From: Desulfobacterales bacterium
GTDB taxonomy: Bacteria > Desulfobacterota > DSM-4660 > Desulfatiglandales > B25-G16
DNA: 10,643 bases
Direction of reading: 5' to 3'
Assembly: GCA_030672485.1 (NCBI GenBank)
Contig: DAOVGH010000048.1
Span: 1 to 10,643 of the forward strand
Below, one piece after another: positions 6,070 through 10,643 of this stretch (position 1 is its first letter; each line of letters begins with the position of its first letter). The translations under genes and the position numbers were made by a program. Under the pieces are notes generated by a model. That model worked only from the letters and a program-made list of their open reading frames with translations, was not told the origin of the DNA and ran no database searches.

Positions 6070-7233
6070 ATGGATTTTGAATTGTCCGAGGAACTCCAGA
6101 TGCTCAGAGATACTGTGCGTGATTTTGTAGACGAGAAAATTGCTCCATTTGCCGATGAATGGGAAAAAAATCACCATTTCCCTTACGAAGAAGCCATTAA
6201 GCCAATGGCTGACCTAGGCTTCTTCGGCACGGTTATTCCTGAGGAATACGGAGGAAGCGGTATGGGTTGGCTGGCAGCCATTATACTGACCGAGGAAATA
6301 GCCCGTGGGTGCAGTGCACTGAGGGTTCAGATTAATATGCAGACAACGGGGAATGCCTTCACTATTTGCCAGTATGGCAGTGAGGAATTAAAAAGGAAAT
6401 ATGTCCCTAAGCTGGTGAGTGCCGAGTATATAGGGGCATTCGCAATGACCGAGCCCAACGCTGGATCTGATGTGCTATCACTTAACTCAACCGCTGAGGA
6501 CAAGGGAGACCATTGGCTCCTAAACGGCACCAAGACATGGATCTCTAATGCGAGCGTTGCTGATGCGGTGGTCTATTACGCATACACCGATCGTTCTAAG
6601 GGAGCTAAGGGGCTCTCAGCCTTCGTAATAGAGCCAAAGAACTCTAATGGTGTTACCACAACGGAGTTGGATAAGATAGGTACACACGCCACGCCAACCG
6701 GTGAAATCATCTTAGATAACAGCAGAGTCCCTAAGGAAAATATTATAGGCAAGCCAGGGGACGGTGTGAAGATTCTTTTTAGCTCTCTTGGTAATTCCCG
6801 GCTTTCTTGTGCAGCTGGGGGCGTTGGTCTGGCACAAGCCTGTCTGGATGTGGTGACCAAATATGCGATGGAGCGACAGCAGTTCGGGCAGCCGATCGGA
6901 GCCTTCCAGATGAACCAGGACATGATTGCACAGATGGTTGCCGAGATCGAGGCTGCCAGACTGTCTTGTTACAAAGCAGCATGGCAGAAAGACCAAGGGA
7001 TGTTGGGCAACAATATGGAGGTTGCTCAGGCTAAGTATCTGACCGGCGAGATAGCTTACAAGTGCTCCAGATACGCTATGAGTATCCTTGGTGCCTATGG
7101 TTATTCTACCGAGTATCCGGTGGCCCGTTACTACCGGGATGCCCCTCCTTACGCCATGGTGGAAGGATCACACAATATCTGCAAGTTTATCATTGCGCAA
7201 GACCAACTGGGCATTAGAAAGGCAAACAGATAA
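6070..7233 (+). CDS. Acyl-CoA dehydrogenase, probably non-decarboxylating glutaryl-CoA dehydrogenase
   Basis: FAD enzyme that introduces a 2,3-double bond into an acyl-CoA. The 387 residues have the full fold: N-terminal helices (1 to about 120), a middle beta domain with signature AMTEPNAGSDV (125-135), and C-terminal helices with ERQQFGQPIGAFQ (268-280) and GAYGYSTEYPVARYYRD (341-357). E365, in MVEGSH, aligns with the catalytic base of glutaryl-CoA dehydrogenases. R85 (SALRVQ) aligns with the arginine that binds the glutaryl carboxylate. The Tyr and Glu that promote decarboxylation in decarboxylating enzymes appear as V364 and A78, as I recall for the Desulfococcus enzyme, so glutaconyl-CoA would be the product. 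Other ring or branched acyl-CoAs remain possible. Start: ATG 6070 with AAGGAGG 8 nt upstream; an in-frame GTG at 6046 is unlikely because that site lies inside it. No ETF or decarboxylase genes are adjacent. Confidence 0.9.
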   Translation: MDFELSEELQMLRDTVRDFVDEKIAPFADEWEKNHHFPYEEAIKPMADLGFFGTVIPEEYGGSGMGWLAAIILTEEIARGCSALRVQINMQTTGNAFTICQYGSEELKRKYVPKLVSAEYIGAFAMTEPNAGSDVLSLNSTAEDKGDHWLLNGTKTWISNASVADAVVYYAYTDRSKGAKGLSAFVIEPKNSNGVTTTELDKIGTHATPTGEIILDNSRVPKENIIGKPGDGVKILFSSLGNSRLSCAAGGVGLAQACLDVVTKYAMERQQFGQPIGAFQMNQDMIAQMVAEIEAARLSCYKAAWQKDQGMLGNNMEVAQAKYLTGEIAYKCSRYAMSILGAYGYSTEYPVARYYRDAPPYAMVEGSHNICKFIIAQDQLGIRKANR

Positions 7234-7364
7234 GATGGACAAGAGGTAATTATTAAAAATATTATTAAATCAATATATTAGGTATATTTTAAACAATCAA
7301 CACTCTTATTATTATTATTAGTAATATTACTATATATAATCATTATCAGGATATTGGGGATAAA
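7234..7364. other. AT-rich intergenic region upstream of dnaN
   Basis: 131 bp made almost entirely of A and T, the most AT-rich stretch in the window. Visible structure includes nine consecutive TAN triplets on the minus strand (7332 down to 7306; seven are TAA or TAG), a 14-bp perfect palindrome TAGTAATATTACTA (7319-7332), a perfect -10 TATAAT (7335-7340), a dyad ATAAT-C-ATTAT (7336-7346), and a DnaA-box-like TTATCCCCA on the minus strand (7363-7355). It must contain the dnaN promoter unless dnaN is read through from the dehydrogenase. No GC-rich terminator hairpin follows the dehydrogenase stop. Confidence 0.6.
7335..7340 (+). promoter_or_regulatory. Possible -10 element of a dnaN promoter
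   Basis: A perfect TATAAT lies 24 bp before the dnaN ATG. The hexamer 17 bp upstream (TTATTA, 7312-7317) is a poor -35 with 3 of 6 matches. In a segment this AT-rich a TATAAT is expected by chance fairly often, so this is tentative. The dyad at 7336-7346 overlaps it. Confidence 0.3.
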
Positions 7365-8489
7365 ATGGAAATCAAAATCGACAGAGACACCCTCTTAAAG
7401 GGGATTTCACGTGTTCAGGGCATATTGGAAAAAAGAAGTCATATGCCTATATTATCGACAGTACTTCTAACCACTAAGGTGGATGAGCTTGAAATATCAG
7501 CAACAGACTTAGAAATCGGCTTTCAGAATTCTTATCCAGTTGAGATAATAAAGCCCGGTAGTATAACAATCTCCGGTAAAAGACTCTTCGATATTACAAG
7601 GGAGACAGACAGCAAAAACATCTATATATCAGAAAAAGAAAATAACTGGATCTATATCTCGGACAATAATGCCCACTATAACCTCTCTTCCCTTCCTGCC
7701 GATGAATTCCCCGTCCTAACAGAGCCTGAGGATACGGTAATGATAGAAATAGACAGTAAGGTATTAGCAGAGATGATTAACAAAACGATTTACTCGATAA
7801 CCATGGAAGAGGCAGAATTCAAACTGTCAGGTGTCTTCATGGAAAGAATAAACAAGGACGGAGAGGATTTCCTGAGAATGGTCGGCACAGATGGCCACAG
7901 ACTGTCGCTAATCAACAAGAGAGTTCCAGGTATCGAAAAAATAGAGATGAAGGATGGTGTTATGATTCCAAAAAAGGGTTTAATAGAGTTGAATAAACTT
8001 TCCCTGGAGAACGGGGGCATCCTCTTTGGGGTGAAACAAAACAACCTCGTGGCAAAACAACGAAAAGCGCTAATCATAATAAGATTGTTAGATACGAAAT
8101 TTCCTGACTACAGGAACGTGGTCCCCGCACAGGAAGAAGCGAAGCAAAATACCGTAACTGTTAACAGAAGATCCTTACTCGAGGCTATGAAGAGGATGAT
8201 GATAATCAGGGGTGACCAATATCAGACGGTAAAGATGAATATGGGGCTAGATTATCTTGAAATGGCATCTGTAAACCCCGATTTGGGCAATGTGGAGGAG
8301 AGGATAGAAATTAAATATGAAGGCAAACCAATGGGCATGGGCTTTAATCCGAAATATTTCATAGATACCCTTCAATCCATGCACAGTGATATAGTCTATT
8401 TGAACAGTAAAGATCAGACAAGCCCCTGTTTAATTACGGGAGATCAAGATGATGGTTTTCTCGGTTTAATCATGCCAATGAAGGTATAA
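7365..8489 (+). CDS. dnaN: DNA polymerase III subunit beta (sliding clamp)
   Basis: Ring-shaped dimer that encircles DNA and tethers the replicative polymerase and other clamp-binding proteins. The 374 residues match the usual length of about 366-380 and the three repeated clamp domains (about 1-122, 128-250 and 255-374). Recognisable motifs are MPILSTVLL (27-35), ATDLEIG (46-52), GTDGHRLSL (174-182), DTKFPDYRNVVP (243-254) and the C-terminal LIMPMKV (368-374), which helps form the peptide-binding pocket. The TTGGGGAT just before the ATG gives a G-rich ribosome binding site at close spacing; it overlaps a DnaA-box-like 9-mer. gyrB starts 3 nt after the stop, so the two are surely one operon. 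dnaA, the usual upstream neighbour, is not here. Confidence 0.98.
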   Translation: MEIKIDRDTLLKGISRVQGILEKRSHMPILSTVLLTTKVDELEISATDLEIGFQNSYPVEIIKPGSITISGKRLFDITRETDSKNIYISEKENNWIYISDNNAHYNLSSLPADEFPVLTEPEDTVMIEIDSKVLAEMINKTIYSITMEEAEFKLSGVFMERINKDGEDFLRMVGTDGHRLSLINKRVPGIEKIEMKDGVMIPKKGLIELNKLSLENGGILFGVKQNNLVAKQRKALIIIRLLDTKFPDYRNVVPAQEEAKQNTVTVNRRSLLEAMKRMMIIRGDQYQTVKMNMGLDYLEMASVNPDLGNVEERIEIKYEGKPMGMGFNPKYFIDTLQSMHSDIVYLNSKDQTSPCLITGDQDDGFLGLIMPMKV

Positions 8490-8492
8490 CTT

Positions 8493-10643
8493 ATGACAAC
8501 CGATAGGGAATATGCTGCCTCAAGTATAAAGGTTTTGAAAGATCTTACAGCGGTCAGGAAAAGACCTGCGATGTATGTTGGGAACACATCAACAGAAGGG
8601 CTTCACCATTTGTTATATGAGGTTGTAGATAATAGTGTGGATGAAGCATTAGTAGGTTACTGTGATAAGATAGATATCAGGATACTAAGCGATAACAGTA
8701 TGATTGTAAAAGATAATGGAAGGGGAATACCGGTAGATATACATAAAACAGAAAAATTACCGGCCCTTGAGGTTGTAATGACCAAACTCCATGCAGGAGG
8801 TAAATTTGATGATAAAAGTTATAAAGTATCCGGAGGCTTACATGGTGTTGGTGTTTCGGTTGTAAATGCGCTCTCTGAGTATCTCGAGGTAGAGGTATAT
8901 TTGAATGGCAATGTTTATCATCAGAGGTATGAGAGAGGTGTAACAGTTACCCCGTTAGAAGTAATAGGAAAGACAAAAAAGAGAGGAACGAGCATCCATT
9001 TTAGACCTGACGAGAAGATATTTGATAGTATAGATTTTAGTTTTGATATTATTTGCCAAAGGATGAGAGAGTTGACCTTTCTAAACACAGGGTTAAAGAT
9101 AACTATTTGCGATGATAGGACAGAGAGGGAAAAAGAGTTTTTTTATGAAGGAGGCATAGTATCCTTTGTACAGTATTTAAATCAAAATCAGGATGTTATA
9201 CATCCTAAACCTATCTACATACAGGGGGAGAAAAACGGTGTTACTATCGAAGTAGCATTTCAATATAGCCATTCTTATATCCAAAAGATATTCTCTTTCG
9301 CCAATAATATCAACACAAAGGAGGGTGGCAGCCATCTAAGTGGTTTTAAGGCAGCTTTAACAAGAAGTATAAATTCTTATCTCCAAACAAGTCAGCACAA
9401 TAAACACATAAAACTCACCGGTGATGATGTACGGGAAGGGTTTACCGGGGTTATAAGTGTTAAGCTAAGAGAGGCACAATTTGAGGGTCAAACCAAAACC
9501 AGACTCGGGAACAGTGAAGTAAAGGGCTTGGTTGAAAACCTGGTAAATGAAAAGCTCACCATCCTCTTTGAGGAAAACCCATCTATAGTAAAGAATATCC
9601 TAAATAAAGTTATTGAGGCAGCAACAGCAAGAGAAGCTGCGCAAAAAGCGAGAGAGTTGACCAGGAGAAAAGGAGTTCTCTCCGATAGTTTTTTACCGGG
9701 AAAACTTGCTGACTGCCAAGAAAGGGAGTCTGAGAGGTCCGAAGTGTTCTTGGTAGAAGGAGATTCAGCGGGTGGCTCTGCGAAACAAGGAAGGGATAGA
9801 AGGTTTCAGGCAATTTTACCCCTTAGAGGAAAGATACTTAACATCGAAAAAGCTCGTTTTGATAAGATGCTGTCAAGTACTGAGATAAGAACAATAATCT
9901 CCGCCTTGGGGGCAGGCATAGGCCAGGAGGAATATGATCTTTCAAGACTTCGCTATAACAAAGTGATCATCATGACAGACGCTGATGTTGATGGATCTCA
10001 CATAAGAACCCTTCTTTTGACCTTTTTCTACAGACAAATGCCAGATCTCGTGGAAGAAGGCCATCTATATGTGGCGAAACCTCCTCTTTATAGAATGAAA
10101 GACGGAAAAGCAGAGGTGTTTTTACACAATGAGCATAGTTACAATTCTTATCTTATAGATAGAATTTCGGAAAAGGAAACAGTTCAGGTAGATGGGGAAA
10201 AAAAGATTTCAGGCAAAAAGCTCCGTTTATTACTATATACATTAATTGATTATCTCGATAAAACCAACACCTTAACAAAAAGAGGCTATACTAGCAGGTT
10301 CCTAGATCTCTTATGTCAAAGAGATATTAATAAGAATCACACAAAAAGCAAAGACCTGATTACCTCCCTATCTAGAGAATTAGAGAGAGAGGCTTTTGCT
10401 ACGGAAGAAACAGCGTTTGATGAAGAGCATAACAGGTATGAATTACTATTACGGGATCAAAGGAGTAATGGATCCCTCTTTAGGCTTAATTGGGAGCTCT
10501 TAACCTCGCCGGAATTTCGAAAGTTATTGAGCCTCAATCAAGAGCTTAAGGATCTGGACAGCCCCCTCTTTTTGGTCGGTGATGAGAAGAGCCAAACAAA
10601 GATAGAAACAAAGGAAAACCTTGTTGAGTATCTGGTGGACAAA
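8493..10643 (+). CDS. gyrB: DNA gyrase subunit B, 3' end outside window
   Basis: ATPase subunit of DNA gyrase, which adds negative supercoils. 717 codons are open to the window edge. The GHKL ATPase domain has the catalytic Glu43 (YEVVDNSVDEAL), DNGRGIP (74-80) and GGLHGVGVSVVNALS (114-128). The transducer has the QTK loop (333-335). The TOPRIM domain has EGDSAGGSAKQGRDR (422-436) and metal-binding DADVDG (496-501). After PPLYRM (530-535) comes a long divergent stretch (about 545-705) equivalent to the E. coli-type insertion, so the full protein should be near 800 residues; the final conserved tail is missing. The residue aligned with E. coli Arg136 is Leu137. The ATG lies 3 nt after dnaN, with AAGGT (8481-8485) as ribosome binding site. 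ParE is less likely given this insertion and linkage to dnaN. Confidence 0.96.
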   Translation, partial: MTTDREYAASSIKVLKDLTAVRKRPAMYVGNTSTEGLHHLLYEVVDNSVDEALVGYCDKIDIRILSDNSMIVKDNGRGIPVDIHKTEKLPALEVVMTKLHAGGKFDDKSYKVSGGLHGVGVSVVNALSEYLEVEVYLNGNVYHQRYERGVTVTPLEVIGKTKKRGTSIHFRPDEKIFDSIDFSFDIICQRMRELTFLNTGLKITICDDRTEREKEFFYEGGIVSFVQYLNQNQDVIHPKPIYIQGEKNGVTIEVAFQYSHSYIQKIFSFANNINTKEGGSHLSGFKAALTRSINSYLQTSQHNKHIKLTGDDVREGFTGVISVKLREAQFEGQTKTRLGNSEVKGLVENLVNEKLTILFEENPSIVKNILNKVIEAATAREAAQKARELTRRKGVLSDSFLPGKLADCQERESERSEVFLVEGDSAGGSAKQGRDRRFQAILPLRGKILNIEKARFDKMLSSTEIRTIISALGAGIGQEEYDLSRLRYNKVIIMTDADVDGSHIRTLLLTFFYRQMPDLVEEGHLYVAKPPLYRMKDGKAEVFLHNEHSYNSYLIDRISEKETVQVDGEKKISGKKLRLLLYTLIDYLDKTNTLTKRGYTSRFLDLLCQRDINKNHTKSKDLITSLSRELEREAFATEETAFDEEHNRYELLLRDQRSNGSLFRLNWELLTSPEFRKLLSLNQELKDLDSPLFLVGDEKSQTKIETKENLVEYLVDK

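Noticed and set aside
6070..7233. Possible recent horizontal transfer of the dehydrogenase, because hand-sampled lines look richer in G+C (near 50%) than gyrB (near 40%)
   Set aside because: mreB sampled the same way is also near 50%, so the contrast is within the host's own range and is not evidence of transfer.
8636..8644. DnaA-box-like TGTGGATGA
   Set aside because: It encodes the conserved NSVDEA of the GyrB ATPase domain, so codon constraint explains it, and it is isolated.
9610..9813. Minus-strand open frame inside gyrB
   Set aside because: It is antisense to the continuous gyrB frame and shows no recognisable domain or ribosome binding site.

Overview
The window is a bacterial housekeeping region of the kind often found near the chromosome origin. 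It carries one metabolic gene. I see no phage, insertion sequence, CRISPR array, toxin-antitoxin pair, tRNA or rRNA, and no undescribed multi-gene system. The likely source is an anaerobic Gram-negative of the Desulfobacterota (old Deltaproteobacteria) or syntrophic type. Three things suggest this: a YidC with the large periplasmic domain of Gram-negatives, a GyrB with the long C-terminal insertion, and an acyl-CoA dehydrogenase that closely resembles what I recall of the Desulfococcus glutaryl-CoA dehydrogenase. The lineage is inferred from remembered sequences, not from a search.

Layout. Positions 1-1001 (minus) hold mreB, cut at its 3' end by the window edge. A 229-bp divergent gap follows. 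Then, all on the plus strand: rpmH (1231-1365), rnpA (1428-1787), yidD (1768-1998, overlapping rnpA), a 191-bp gap with a near-consensus promoter, yidC (2190-3830), jag/khpB (3850-4491), mnmE (4522-5907), a 162-bp gap with a promoter and a dyad, an acyl-CoA dehydrogenase (6070-7233), a very AT-rich 131-bp gap, dnaN (7365-8489), and gyrB (8493 to the end, cut off). No gene-free stretch exceeds 300 bp.

How the genes fit together. rpmH-rnpA-yidD-yidC-jag-mnmE is a widely conserved cluster: ribosomal protein L34, the RNase P protein, two membrane-protein insertion factors, an RNA-binding KH/R3H protein and the tRNA wobble-uridine GTPase. dnaN-gyrB is the replication cluster (sliding clamp and gyrase B), without dnaA before it or recF inside it. 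The dehydrogenase lies between the two clusters, where mnmG/rsmG or dnaA might be expected. It has its own predicted promoter and a strong ribosome binding site. Its active-site residues point to oxidation of glutaryl-CoA without decarboxylation, a step in anaerobic aromatic or dicarboxylate breakdown.

Most worth checking: the dehydrogenase's substrate and decarboxylation signature; a leucine in GyrB at the position of the coumarin-contacting arginine of E. coli GyrB; the AT-rich segment before dnaN, which has a triplet array and a DnaA-box-like site; and a perfect 9-bp hairpin that contains the rpmH stop codon.
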